From NCBI GenBank assembly GCA_964478335.1, contig CAYZIC010000008.1, positions 1 through 53,615 of the forward strand: a stretch of DNA of 53,615 nt, read 5' to 3'. The stretch comes from CAYZIC01 sp964478335. GTDB lineage: Bacteria > Verrucomicrobiota > Kiritimatiellia > RFP12 > DVOR01. Positions 38,121-47,288 of the stretch are shown here, in pieces. The position numbers and the translations under genes were made by a program. The stretch's first letter is position 1, and every line of letters begins with the position of its first letter. Below the pieces are notes generated by a model. The model made no database searches. It was not told the origin of the DNA and saw only the letters and a program-made list of their open reading frames with translations.

Positions 38121-38278
38121 CTAAGGGCCACGAATAGCGAGGTAAAGCCTCGAGTGAACAGTGCACAGTAATAGAGAACAGGTCAGGGATGCAAGGAATG
38201 ATCTACGAATTGCACGCATTAATTCGGGTCAGGGATGCCAGGGATGGTATCTCAGAGGCGGGGCGACGTAGCGTTGCC
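38121..38278. repeat. Degenerate repeats between lysA promoter and GH2 end
   Basis: CTAAGGGCCACGAAT (38122) also occurs at 18287; TGCAAGGAATG and ACGAATTGCACGC words (38190-38220) match the 18400-18450 block; TCTCAGAGGCGGGGCGACG near 38250. No gene. Confidence 0.6.
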
Positions 38279-41200
38279 CTACTGTGGTAGGGCGATGACG
38301 CGGTCGATCATGATATTAGATCCGTGGGTGCAGTGGATTGTGAGATTGATGGCGCCATCGAGTGAGTCTTCCATATCGATGGGCATCTTGAGCCAGTAGG
38401 TGCCAGATTGGTGATGGGGCGGGATCGTAAATGGATCCCCCTCAAAGAGGCCTTTGGCTTGACGCATGCCGTTATCAGGATCGCAAAAGCGAATGAGTAG
38501 CTGTCCTCTGATGGGCGGGATTTTGGTGAGTGTCAAGTTGATGGTTGAGCCGACCCAGTAGCGGCCTTTTGCGTCTTGCCAGGTGCGGAGATTGTCGCCT
38601 GTGAGGGTGTAGGAGCCTGTAGCGAGTTCGGCGCGGTCGATGGCTTTGCTCCAAGGTAGGTCGCGGTGGGTGGCGTTTCTGCGGGCTGCGCACTCGATGT
38701 AGACGGGGGCGGATTGATAGCGGGCTGGGCGAGGAGTAAGTTTTCGGCTGGGCTGGGCGAGGAGCTGTGTGGCCTCTTGGGGTGTTAGGGTGATTGATGG
38801 TTTGCAGGTGTCGCTTGTGAGGTAGGCGATCATTGATTTGCGTAGCTGTTGGGCTTCTGGACGCGAGGAGTCAAGCTTGAGGCCGCTGATGAGGACTTTG
38901 CCTGAGCCAATCTTGACCTCAAAGAGGGCTGCGGCGAGTTGGCTTTCGTGGAAATCGACAACGGGCATCATGATGGGGGTGTCATTGCTCCATTTGTCGC
39001 CATTAAGGCAGATCGCTCGGGCTCCTTCTACGAGGTGATACCAATTCCAGTTTTGCCATGAATCGGTGGGAAAGTGGGTGAAGACTGGGTGGGTTTTGTC
39101 GATGACCATGCCTAGAGTGCGGTTGCGCTGGCCAGGGAACCACGTGGTCGACCAATAGACGGGTCTAAATGAGAGTCGGATTGATTGATTTTTGATGGAG
39201 AGCTTGGATGCATCAAAAATGACTGATCGGCCAGCTTGGGCGGCTTTGAGCATTGCATCGATGTCGTCGGTGTAGAGCACATCCTCTGACAACAGCGTGT
39301 CGATGGTGGCGGGGTAAATCCAGAGATCCCAGCGATTGTTGCCAAAGCAGAGAGCTGTTTGCGAGGGAGCTACGCAGTCGCGTAGATCGTGGGTGTAGGT
39401 CGCAACGGTGGCGAGTTCGCCAGGCGCAATGGCTTGGGGTAAGGAGATTGAAGATGTCTTGTCGCCAAAGGAAACGGGGTAGGCGGTGCCGGCGGGGATT
39501 GGTTGCGAGCCATTGTTACGTACGAGTAGCGTTGCCCTAAAGGTCTGGCTGGTGCGCCAGGCAAAGGATTTGAATCTGGCTAAGCAGACGGTGTCGGCAA
39601 AGACTGTAGCGATGGGGACTTGTTGCTCTGCGCCACGTTTGGCATCGTAAAAGGAGTCAAGCCAGCCGATGAGTGCTTCGCCTTGGCCTGAGTAGTCTTG
39701 GATGCCCAAGAGGTGAATGCCTTGGCAGCTAGGAGTACGCATGAAGCTCTCGATTTCCTCTTTGTATATCACGCGGTTTGTATTGAGGGAGGCGGTGTGG
39801 TAGGCGCGGTTAAAGCGTAGCAGGTTGCGCTGGCGGTCTCGGGTTTGAAAGGCTTGGAGATTCCACGGGCGGAGGAGACCAGTGTATTTCTTGAGCTCAG
39901 CATAGTCTGGGTAAACGGGCCATTGACCGATTTCATGGGCGATGCAAGGGATTGCGGTACGGCTATATTGGCGTTCATAATCCCAGTCGGTGTGGGAGGT
40001 AAACCATTCTCTTACGCTGCCCACACCGGGGTAGTTGTGGGTGACCATGTAGTCGTCATTGGGCACGACCGATCGCGCCGTACTGGTGCTGTAGAGGCGT
40101 GATGAATCATAGGTGCGACAAACGCCCATCCAGCGATTGAGTTGGTCAAAGTCCGAGGAGCCGAGCTCATTGCCAATCGAGAGCGAAAAGAAAGAGGCGT
40201 GGTCGACGTAGGCTTGTTGGATGGCGTGGAGTTCGCGTTGGACAAAGGTGTCGACCTCAAGAGATCCTCTCCCCAGCCCGACGACATCGGGGAATTGTTT
40301 ACTCATCCAGCTATCAATCCAAATGCCCGCCTCAGGACTCATTAAGATGCCGAGCTCGTCAGCGACCTCAAATGCCACCTCTGGCGGACACCAGGAGTGA
40401 AAGCGTAGGGTGTTGATGCCTTGATCTTTTTGCGCTTGCATGATGCGCTGCCAGGTGGCTTTGTCCATTGCGGGATAGCCAGTTAAGGGGAAGTGGCAGT
40501 TGTCGAGATTGGCGCGAACAAAGAGCGGCGTGTTATTGAGGTAAAGCTTGGTACCTTTGCGACTAAAAGATCTAAATCCGACCTTGAAGGTGCGTTGGGC
40601 GGATGGGGTGGTGAGCGTCACACGGTAAAGGGTTGGGCTTTGGCATGACCAGATGGAGGGGGCTTGGGCAAAGGAGATCGTGAGGCGATTGTTGGGACCA
40701 AGGCTCGCCTGCTTGATGGACAATCCCTCGACCAGAACGGCCGCTTTGACCGCAGCTAAGCTGATGGGCGCATTAAGAAAAGTGCGTTCTGTGGGGAGTT
40801 CGAGGGTGAGTGTACCGTCTTGTGCCGCCCAAGACCGGATCTCGTCGAGGGGATTGACGGGCTTGAGGGTGATTTCGCCGAGAATGCCGTTCCACCGGGT
40901 TTGCATGGCATCGCCATAGGCGTGGCCCTTTTCGGTGATGGGGTGAATGCGACTATTGTCAATCGTGATCGAGAGCGTATGTATACCCGCTTTGAGAGCG
41001 GGCACTCTAAACCGGTGAGCCGTACCAAAAGAATCGCACGACGTTGCGTTCAGGGCAGATGCTCGTGGTGATACGGTGAGTGGTTGACCGTCGAGCGTGG
41101 CGGTGCTTTGCCACAACACGCGCCCAAGCGTTAATTCCAGAGGCTTCCCCGCCAAATCCTCTGGCAAGGAGATTGTGCGCGTGTAGGTCGCTGCTCCAAC

Positions 41201-41458
41201 GTACTGATAGGCTGGCGTGAGTGACCCGTAGAGAGGCTGGGTCAACTTGTCCCCGAGCTTGATGTCGGCCAAGGTGTTGGGTAGCGTGATCGGGTGATTG
41301 GAGAAGCCATTGCCAGAGACGCGCCAAGGGCCTGACAAAGAGAGGCTCGCACTGAACGGTTTTGGTGTCGATGGGCATAATGCACACCCGATCCCCGCAG
41401 CCAATGCATACACACAGGCGATGAGACCCACTTGAGAGGAGAATGTTTTTCTAGACAT
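38279..41458 (-). CDS. GH2-family glycoside hydrolase, secreted
   Basis: 1059 residues. Signal peptide in the first 30 residues (VGLIACVYALAAGIGCALC). GH2 order: jelly-roll sugar-binding domain (about 40-200, LSGPWRVSGNG ... TYTRTISLPEDLAGKPLELTLG), Ig-like domain (about 205-300), TIM barrel from about 305 (KLYLNNTPLFVRANLDNCHFPL, GINTLRFHSWCPP) with the acid/base pair SIGNELGSS (Asn 430, Glu 431). It then runs into long C-terminal beta modules. It is probably a beta-galactosidase, mannosidase or glucuronidase acting on exported glycans; the exact linkage cannot be told. 59 nt downstream of the permease gene, so it is likely co-transcribed with the sugar transporter. Confidence 0.9.
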   Translation of the reverse strand: MSRKTFSSQVGLIACVYALAAGIGCALCPSTPKPFSASLSLSGPWRVSGNGFSNHPITLPNTLADIKLGDKLTQPLYGSLTPAYQYVGAATYTRTISLPEDLAGKPLELTLGRVLWQSTATLDGQPLTVSPRASALNATSCDSFGTAHRFRVPALKAGIHTLSITIDNSRIHPITEKGHAYGDAMQTRWNGILGEITLKPVNPLDEIRSWAAQDGTLTLELPTERTFLNAPISLAAVKAAVLVEGLSIKQASLGPNNRLTISFAQAPSIWSCQSPTLYRVTLTTPSAQRTFKVGFRSFSRKGTKLYLNNTPLFVRANLDNCHFPLTGYPAMDKATWQRIMQAQKDQGINTLRFHSWCPPEVAFEVADELGILMSPEAGIWIDSWMSKQFPDVVGLGRGSLEVDTFVQRELHAIQQAYVDHASFFSLSIGNELGSSDFDQLNRWMGVCRTYDSSRLYSTSTARSVVPNDDYMVTHNYPGVGSVREWFTSHTDWDYERQYSRTAIPCIAHEIGQWPVYPDYAELKKYTGLLRPWNLQAFQTRDRQRNLLRFNRAYHTASLNTNRVIYKEEIESFMRTPSCQGIHLLGIQDYSGQGEALIGWLDSFYDAKRGAEQQVPIATVFADTVCLARFKSFAWRTSQTFRATLLVRNNGSQPIPAGTAYPVSFGDKTSSISLPQAIAPGELATVATYTHDLRDCVAPSQTALCFGNNRWDLWIYPATIDTLLSEDVLYTDDIDAMLKAAQAGRSVIFDASKLSIKNQSIRLSFRPVYWSTTWFPGQRNRTLGMVIDKTHPVFTHFPTDSWQNWNWYHLVEGARAICLNGDKWSNDTPIMMPVVDFHESQLAAALFEVKIGSGKVLISGLKLDSSRPEAQQLRKSMIAYLTSDTCKPSITLTPQEATQLLAQPSRKLTPRPARYQSAPVYIECAARRNATHRDLPWSKAIDRAELATGSYTLTGDNLRTWQDAKGRYWVGSTINLTLTKIPPIRGQLLIRFCDPDNGMRQAKGLFEGDPFTIPPHHQSGTYWLKMPIDMEDSLDGAINLTIHCTHGSNIMIDRVIALPQ

Positions 41459-41517
41459 GGCGTTCCTTATTGGATTGATTTGAGCGAAAGGCGGCCGCTT
41501 GAGACTGGGACGGCAGG

Positions 41518-43443
41518 CTATTTCATGCTGGGGAGGACGATGCCGCGCATGATGATGCGTTGACAGAGGAGAAAGACGATTGCGGTGGGGATGGAGATGA
41601 TGACAAAGCCAGCCATGGCGACCCAGGGTGTCGCGCTAAAGGATTGATTCATCTGATAGAGCCACACGGATAGGGTCCAGTGGGATTGCTTTTGACAGAC
41701 GAGTAGGGCCCATTCCCAGGAGTTGTAGGCGGTGATGAAGGCGTTGAGGGCGTTGACTGCGAGGATGGGGGTGGTCATGGGGAGGGTGATTTGGCGAAAG
41801 ATTTGCCATTCGCTGGCGCCGTCGATCGTGGCGGCTTCGTAGAGCTCGCGGGGGAGACCATCAAAGAAGCCCTTGAGAATAAAGATGGATAGGCCGTTGG
41901 CGACGGTGGGGAGAATGAGCGCGGCAAAGGTGTTGAGGAGGCCGAGCTGTCGAATGAGGATGAATCCCGGGATCGCAGTGACGGCCGCAGGAAAGGCCAT
42001 TGTCGCAAGGAGGTAGAGCAGGATGGATTCGGTGCGGCGTAGGTTGTATCGAGAAAGGGCATAGGCTGCGATTGGGTTGACCGTGAGGGTGGCGAGGATG
42101 GTGAGGCAAACGAGAATGAGGGTATTGAAGAATGCTTCGCCTCGAATAAAGAGGTAGTCGAAGACAATGCGGTAATTGGCGGTGATATCGTGCCAAAGGA
42201 TGGGCAGGCCGTCTCGGGCATAGGTGATGATGAGGGCTTGGGCAAAGGGTATCTTGACGTGATGCCAACTGGGGTAGTGCGCCCCATAGGCTGCATTGAG
42301 CGCACTTAGCGTGGGGTAGCGTTGACGCAAAAAGGCTTGAAAGTCGGCCTCTGGTGAACGTGTCTGCAGCATTTCTGGCGGTAGCGTGAGGATAAAGTTG
42401 CGCCAGAGAGGGCTATTCTCATAGGCTTTAAGGGGGATGTCCAGCAGGCTTTTGGGTATGGTAGAATTGGTCAAGGTGGCGTAGGATTGTGGGGTCTTGC
42501 AGGTCTTAACGAGATACTCGTGCCAGAGCTGAGCAAGGGCGAATGGCTGCGTTAGATCTGCGGGAGGCGTAGCCGACTTGCTTGATGCTTGATGCGCAAG
42601 CGTAGCTTGCTTGATGGAGATGAGGCGGCGGGGGTAGGCTTCACGAATGAATTGCTGCCAGGTTGGGTTGGTTGGGTCTAGGGGAAAGGCTCCGGGCTGG
42701 GGGGAGGTGAGGCCTTTTTTGGTGAGCCATTTGTGCCAAAGGGGCTCGATGGTGTAGGGTTGGGTGCGGGTGTAGGGGTGGTCGGGCGTGGCTTGGTCAC
42801 GGTAGCTGGCTTTGAAATCTTGGTAGAGGCGATTTTTGGGGTCGGTGAGATCCCAGTCCCAGTTGAGGCTGTGCAGGGGCATTTGGCGTTGGGCGACCAT
42901 GCGGATGTCATAGAATGAACCGTACCGAATGCGCCAGCTTTGGTTGAGATCCTCGAGATTATGGTTAAAGGCTTGCGACACAAAAGGCGCGACATCGCGT
43001 TCGTCAAAGGCGCAGATGGAGTTGTGGATGTCGTAGGTGGCGTTGAATGCGGCGTAGTCAGCGGCCATGGTTTCCCAGGCTTGTCGAGTGGTGGGATCTT
43101 TGAGCTGGTCGAGGATTGGGCGGGCGAATCGGGTGACGCTGTCGGGGTCTTTAGAAACGGCGGTCCAGCTCTGCCAATCGCGGGGGGCATCGGGAAAGTA
43201 GGCGAGGGGGAAGCGGTCGCACTGGGTGGCAATGATGCGCATGAGGCGGTCTTCTTTATTGAAGAAGGCTTTGGGAATGGGGGCGTAGCGGTAGTGGTCG
43301 TAGCGATTGGTCAAAGACCCCGTCACCATCATCAAAAAGGGCCATACCATGGTGATGCCGCCAAGGGTGAGGATGAGGTAGATCACGCCGAGTATGAGGC
43401 GGGACTTGAGGGTGGGGCGTTCTACTGGGAGAATAATGGACAT
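41518..43443 (-). CDS. Sugar ABC permease (MalG type) with large periplasmic insert
   Basis: 641 residues; MalG-type permeases are usually about 280. First membrane helix near 17-42, then roughly 350-380 extra residues before the standard core resumes near 430 (FFNTLILVCLTILATLTVNPIAAYALSRY). The EAA loop for the ATPase is intact at about 536 (EAATIDGASEWQIFRQITLPM). The insert is soluble, Trp/Tyr/Pro-rich and seems to contain a duplicated module (PLWHKWLTKKG ... WQQFIREAYP and QLWHEYLVKTC ... FQAFLRQRYPTLSALNAAYG). It would lie outside the membrane in the periplasm. The partner is the fusion gene 12 nt upstream. No ATPase gene is in the window. Confidence 0.88.
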   Translation of the reverse strand: MSIILPVERPTLKSRLILGVIYLILTLGGITMVWPFLMMVTGSLTNRYDHYRYAPIPKAFFNKEDRLMRIIATQCDRFPLAYFPDAPRDWQSWTAVSKDPDSVTRFARPILDQLKDPTTRQAWETMAADYAAFNATYDIHNSICAFDERDVAPFVSQAFNHNLEDLNQSWRIRYGSFYDIRMVAQRQMPLHSLNWDWDLTDPKNRLYQDFKASYRDQATPDHPYTRTQPYTIEPLWHKWLTKKGLTSPQPGAFPLDPTNPTWQQFIREAYPRRLISIKQATLAHQASSKSATPPADLTQPFALAQLWHEYLVKTCKTPQSYATLTNSTIPKSLLDIPLKAYENSPLWRNFILTLPPEMLQTRSPEADFQAFLRQRYPTLSALNAAYGAHYPSWHHVKIPFAQALIITYARDGLPILWHDITANYRIVFDYLFIRGEAFFNTLILVCLTILATLTVNPIAAYALSRYNLRRTESILLYLLATMAFPAAVTAIPGFILIRQLGLLNTFAALILPTVANGLSIFILKGFFDGLPRELYEAATIDGASEWQIFRQITLPMTTPILAVNALNAFITAYNSWEWALLVCQKQSHWTLSVWLYQMNQSFSATPWVAMAGFVIISIPTAIVFLLCQRIIMRGIVLPSMK

Positions 43444-43455
43444 GGCGTAGTGGGG

Positions 43456-46032
43456 TTAGTTAGTGTCGGCGCGGCGGAACTCGACCTTGCGCAAAATGCG
43501 GAACTGGAGATAGGTAAAGCAGATGAGGCTGGTGCCGAGAAACCACGCCATCGTGGTGGCCGATCCGAGGCGAAGGTTGTTGTAGGCTTCTTTCCAAATC
43601 ATGAGGCTGAGGACGTTGGTCGTGTCACCTGGGCCACCAAATGTGAGGAGAAAGATTGCTCCGATGCTTTGGAAGCTGGCAATGAATGCTCCCACAAAGT
43701 TGATGACCATCAGGGGGAGTAGCTGTGGGTAGAGGATGTGGCGGATGCGCTGCCAAAAGCCCGCACCATCGATGGCGGCGGCTTCGTAGTAGTCTGCGGG
43801 AAGTGCTTGGAGTGCGGCAATATAGATGAGACTGGACATGCCCGCCCCTGCCCAGACACCTGGCACGATGCAGCAGATCATGGCCAACGCCGGATCTTGT
43901 AGCCAGGCTTGTGATTCAAAGCCACACATCATGAGCAACTGGTTGAGCATACCATTCTTTGTGGGGTCGTACATCATGCGCCAGAGGAGGGTGACGACGA
44001 GGGTAGAGGTCAAATGGGGGAGGAAGTAGAGGGTTCTAAAGAAGACCTTGCCGCGGGGGATTTCGCAGAGGAGTACGGCGAGGATGATGGGCGTGGTGAA
44101 GCCAAAACCGAGCGTGAGGGCGACGTACTTGATGGTGCGCCAAATCGCGGCGTGGAAATTGGGGTCGGTGGCAACGGTAATGAAATTATCTAGGCCGATG
44201 TAGGCGCTTTCACCCACGATCTTGTAGTCCTGAAAGGCGATGAGCACGCCCTTGATGAGTGGATAGTAGCTCCACACGGTGATCGACAGCAGGGCCGGCG
44301 CAAGCATGATCGTCACGATTTTGAGGGCGTGGGGGGATTGGTCTTGTGTGGACTGAATGGCCGGCTTAGCCTGGGTGAGACCTTTGCGCCAAACCCAGAG
44401 GGCGAGGCCGAGTATGAGCGCAATTGCGAGACCGAGAATCACGCGGGCGAAGGGGCGATAACGGTTGATCTCAGCCTGTGGCCGCGCGAACATAACCCCT
44501 TGGTTCGCATCTTGATTGATTTGGTCAAGGACGGCATGGTAGTCAAAGTCTTGACCCGTTTTGGAAAGGAGGATCTCGAGGAAGTGCCGCTGAATGAGGT
44601 CGCTGACCCCTTGCCAAAATCCAACAAAAGGTTCCGTGCGAGACTCGATGATCCCTGCGTCGAGGTCAGCGTAGAGCTGGGCAATGACGGGGGGGATTTC
44701 ATCGAGGTAGTCGGTGAGGCCGAGGCGAACGAGGTCTTTGGGGTGGCACCAGCGGGCGTGGCCTTGGAGGACGCGGGCTTTGATGTCGGCATCATTGAGT
44801 GCGGGCGAGGCGAGCTGGGCGATTGCTGCGAAGATGAGGTCGCGATCGGCCTTGGGGCGTCTGGCGGTGGCTTCGCTCATGCACCAAAAGTGTCGATGCG
44901 CTTGGAAGAGGCGTTTCATGCCAGGCTTGTACGCCGGAAAGGGCATCATGCCAATGAGCTCGGGGTCGATATTGGCGGTGGTGGTGAGGCGCTCCATGGC
45001 CTCCATGCCAGCAAACATCGCTGCAATCTCGCCTAAAACAAAGGCCTGCTCGCTATTGACCAGGGGCAAAGGCCTTGCGACGCCGTAGGTGATTTGGTCT
45101 GCTGGATAGTGGCCTGAGGCGATTTCGTCTTGGGAGAGGGTTTTGGGCTGGCCGGTAGTGTCGTAGACCCAAGGCTGCCAGATGAGGCGATGAAAGAAGT
45201 CCGCCGCAGCGTGGGCTTCTGGCGAGTCAAAATTGGCCTCCCAGGTGCTGTCCTCGAGGTTGGCCTCCATGGGGTAGGTCTCGCCGTCTTTGTGCTGGAC
45301 AATGGGTGAACCGCCCGCCGCTTGCATCCAGGGGAGCCAATTCCACGGAGCTGGTGAAATGCCAAAGCCGCGTTGGCCACGGCGAAACTTGCCCTTGGAC
45401 GAGATGCCATCGGGTAGGTGTGAGGGTGCGGTGAGGCGTTGGCACCAGTCAAAAAAGGCTTCCCACGTCTGGGGAATGTACTCAGGATCGATGCCTGCGG
45501 CTTGCACGAGGTCTTTGCGGTAGATGATACCATAGTAGGAGACCGAGGCAGAGGGCAGACCATAGACCTTGCCGTCTTTGGTGGCGACGCGTCGCCATAG
45601 GGGGGGGATTGATTGCCAGCCAGGCCATTTAGCCTCGGCATCATCGAGCTGCCCATTGCCGTTGGTGTCCTCGCCAAGCCAGTCATTCATGGGGGCGAGA
45701 AAGCCATTGTTGATGTCGGTGCGCAGAATATGAAACCAGCCATTGTAGATGTCAGGTGCATTGCCCCCTGCCATGCCCAACAGGAGTGGCGCACGGCCGC
45801 CACTGCCAGGCAACCAGAGCCCCCCCCATCGCGTTGGGCGTAGCTGGGGGTATTGCTCCGTGAGGGCGAGGATCTGGCGCGTGCTGGGGGCTTCTGGCGT
45901 GTCGGGGTTGTAGCCACCCATAAAGGAGACCGTCACGGGGGGCGTTTGGGTTAAGGCAAGCTGCGCAATCAGGCAGCAGGCACCCAAGAGACAGGTGCGT
46001 AGGCGGGATACAATGGAGGCAAGTCTGGGCAT
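43456..46032 (-). CDS. Fusion of sugar-binding protein and ABC permease (MalF type)
   Basis: 858 residues. Signal-like N-terminus, then an extracellular solute-binding protein (family 1) from about 30 to 520: VTVSFMGGYNPDTP, NAPDIYNGWFHILRT, PADQITYGVARPLP, FWQGVSDLIQRH. A membrane helix at about 535-555 (FARVILGLAIALILGLALWVW) and a charged linker follow. A full MalF-type permease runs from about 570 (LAPALLSITVWSYYPLIKGVLIAF) to the end, with the EAA loop at about 750 (EAAAIDGAGFWQRIRHILYPQ). Binding protein and permease are normally separate genes, so this tethers one receptor to each transporter. It follows mtaD by 8 nt and is followed by the second permease. Probably imports oligosaccharides released by the GH enzymes. 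Confidence 0.9.
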   Translation of the reverse strand: MPRLASIVSRLRTCLLGACCLIAQLALTQTPPVTVSFMGGYNPDTPEAPSTRQILALTEQYPQLRPTRWGGLWLPGSGGRAPLLLGMAGGNAPDIYNGWFHILRTDINNGFLAPMNDWLGEDTNGNGQLDDAEAKWPGWQSIPPLWRRVATKDGKVYGLPSASVSYYGIIYRKDLVQAAGIDPEYIPQTWEAFFDWCQRLTAPSHLPDGISSKGKFRRGQRGFGISPAPWNWLPWMQAAGGSPIVQHKDGETYPMEANLEDSTWEANFDSPEAHAAADFFHRLIWQPWVYDTTGQPKTLSQDEIASGHYPADQITYGVARPLPLVNSEQAFVLGEIAAMFAGMEAMERLTTTANIDPELIGMMPFPAYKPGMKRLFQAHRHFWCMSEATARRPKADRDLIFAAIAQLASPALNDADIKARVLQGHARWCHPKDLVRLGLTDYLDEIPPVIAQLYADLDAGIIESRTEPFVGFWQGVSDLIQRHFLEILLSKTGQDFDYHAVLDQINQDANQGVMFARPQAEINRYRPFARVILGLAIALILGLALWVWRKGLTQAKPAIQSTQDQSPHALKIVTIMLAPALLSITVWSYYPLIKGVLIAFQDYKIVGESAYIGLDNFITVATDPNFHAAIWRTIKYVALTLGFGFTTPIILAVLLCEIPRGKVFFRTLYFLPHLTSTLVVTLLWRMMYDPTKNGMLNQLLMMCGFESQAWLQDPALAMICCIVPGVWAGAGMSSLIYIAALQALPADYYEAAAIDGAGFWQRIRHILYPQLLPLMVINFVGAFIASFQSIGAIFLLTFGGPGDTTNVLSLMIWKEAYNNLRLGSATTMAWFLGTSLICFTYLQFRILRKVEFRRADTN

Positions 46033-46040
46033 GGTGTCTT

Positions 46041-47288
46041 TTAGGGGCGAATGGCCTGAGCGACGGCTTGTGCTTGGTCGAGGATTTCGTCCTCGTGGGG
46101 AACGCGCCTATCCTGCATGAGGATGCGTCCTGCGCAGATGACCGTGTCGACAACCTCGGGTGTGGCAGCATAGATGAGGTTGGAGATAACATCGCCGCCT
46201 GTGACAAAGGGAATCGCTCGACGCGAGACAAGGATGAGATCGGCATCACGGCCGACTTTGAGCTCACCGGCATTGTCAAATCCTAATGCTACGGCCGCCT
46301 CACGAGTGACTTGGCGATAGAGTGAGTGGATATTGATGGCCGTTGGTGTGGCAGCTTGGGCTTTGGCCGAGAGGGCGGTTGCTTTGGTTTCGGCGATCAT
46401 GTTGAGCGAATCATTGGATGCTGCGCCATCGGTACCAACGGTAATACGGATGCCCGCTTGGGAGAGCTTGGCGTAGGGCAGGGTGCCCGAGGCGAGCTTT
46501 TGGTTGGAGCAGGGGCAATGGGCGACGGTCACCTGGTGCTTGGCCAAGATCTCGATATCTGCATCGGTCGGATGGCAGACGTGCGCCAAAATGGTCGTAG
46601 GCGAGAGGGCGCCGCAGGCTTCGAGTAGGGCAATGGGAGTCATGCCATACTGCTTGAGGCAGTTCTCGACCTCAGCAGCACTCTCGGAGGCGTGGGTGTG
46701 AATGGGCACGCCCAGGTCGTGGCTTTTACTAACGATCTCTTTGAGCAAGTCGGGCGTGGTCGTGTAGACGGCGTGAGGCATATAGCTCAGGCGGATCAAG
46801 CCATCTTGTTGGGGGACTTCGGCCAAGAGGGCGTCGTTGCGAACGCGGTTCATCCCGCCTGCCATAGAGAGGAGTCCAATGCGGCCGCGCAGGCCCATCT
46901 CTTGGGCGGCGTGGAGCGTTTGGTCTTGGTAGAAATACATGTCATTAAAGGCCACGCAGCCCGACTTGATCATTTCCAAAAAGGCCAACCGCGATCCCGC
47001 GTAGGTGATGGCAGGGGTGAGGCTATTCTCGATGGGCCAGATGCAAGTATTGAGCCAGTCCATGAGCGGCAAGGAATCATCCACACCGCGCAGAAGCGTC
47101 ATGGCCAAGTGTGTGTGGGTGTTGTAAAAGGGTGGAAACGCATAAAAGGCTCTGCCATCAATGACTTGATGAGTATCGTCTTGAATGGTGCGAGCGGGAG
47201 CAATTGCCGTAATGAGCGAACCCGTAATGGCGATGTCAACCGATTCACCAGAGGCTAGCGTGGCAGATTGAATGAGCATGTCGATCAT
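46041..47288 (-). CDS. mtaD: 5-methylthioadenosine/S-adenosylhomocysteine deaminase
   Basis: 415 residues; the ATG at 47288 overlaps the previous stop as ATGA. An amidohydrolase that deaminates SAH, MTA or 5'-deoxyadenosine to the inosine forms. Metal motifs in order: FYNTHTHLAMTLLRG (HxH), MYFYQDQT, THASESAAEVENC (His and the catalytic Glu region), LAHVCHPTDAD and VAHCPCSNQKLASG (His), VGTDGAASNDSLNM (Asp). The length and the THLAMTLLRG...W signature are of the MtaD/SsnA group rather than guanine or cytosine deaminase. Translational coupling to an AhcY-like gene suggests SAH as the main substrate. Confidence 0.87.
   Translation of the reverse strand: MIDMLIQSATLASGESVDIAITGSLITAIAPARTIQDDTHQVIDGRAFYAFPPFYNTHTHLAMTLLRGVDDSLPLMDWLNTCIWPIENSLTPAITYAGSRLAFLEMIKSGCVAFNDMYFYQDQTLHAAQEMGLRGRIGLLSMAGGMNRVRNDALLAEVPQQDGLIRLSYMPHAVYTTTPDLLKEIVSKSHDLGVPIHTHASESAAEVENCLKQYGMTPIALLEACGALSPTTILAHVCHPTDADIEILAKHQVTVAHCPCSNQKLASGTLPYAKLSQAGIRITVGTDGAASNDSLNMIAETKATALSAKAQAATPTAINIHSLYRQVTREAAVALGFDNAGELKVGRDADLILVSRRAIPFVTGGDVISNLIYAATPEVVDTVICAGRILMQDRRVPHEDEILDQAQAVAQAIRP

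Noticed and set aside
42940..43722. 260-residue frame opposite the permease and fusion gene
   Set aside because: Antisense shadow spanning two real genes; no start signal.
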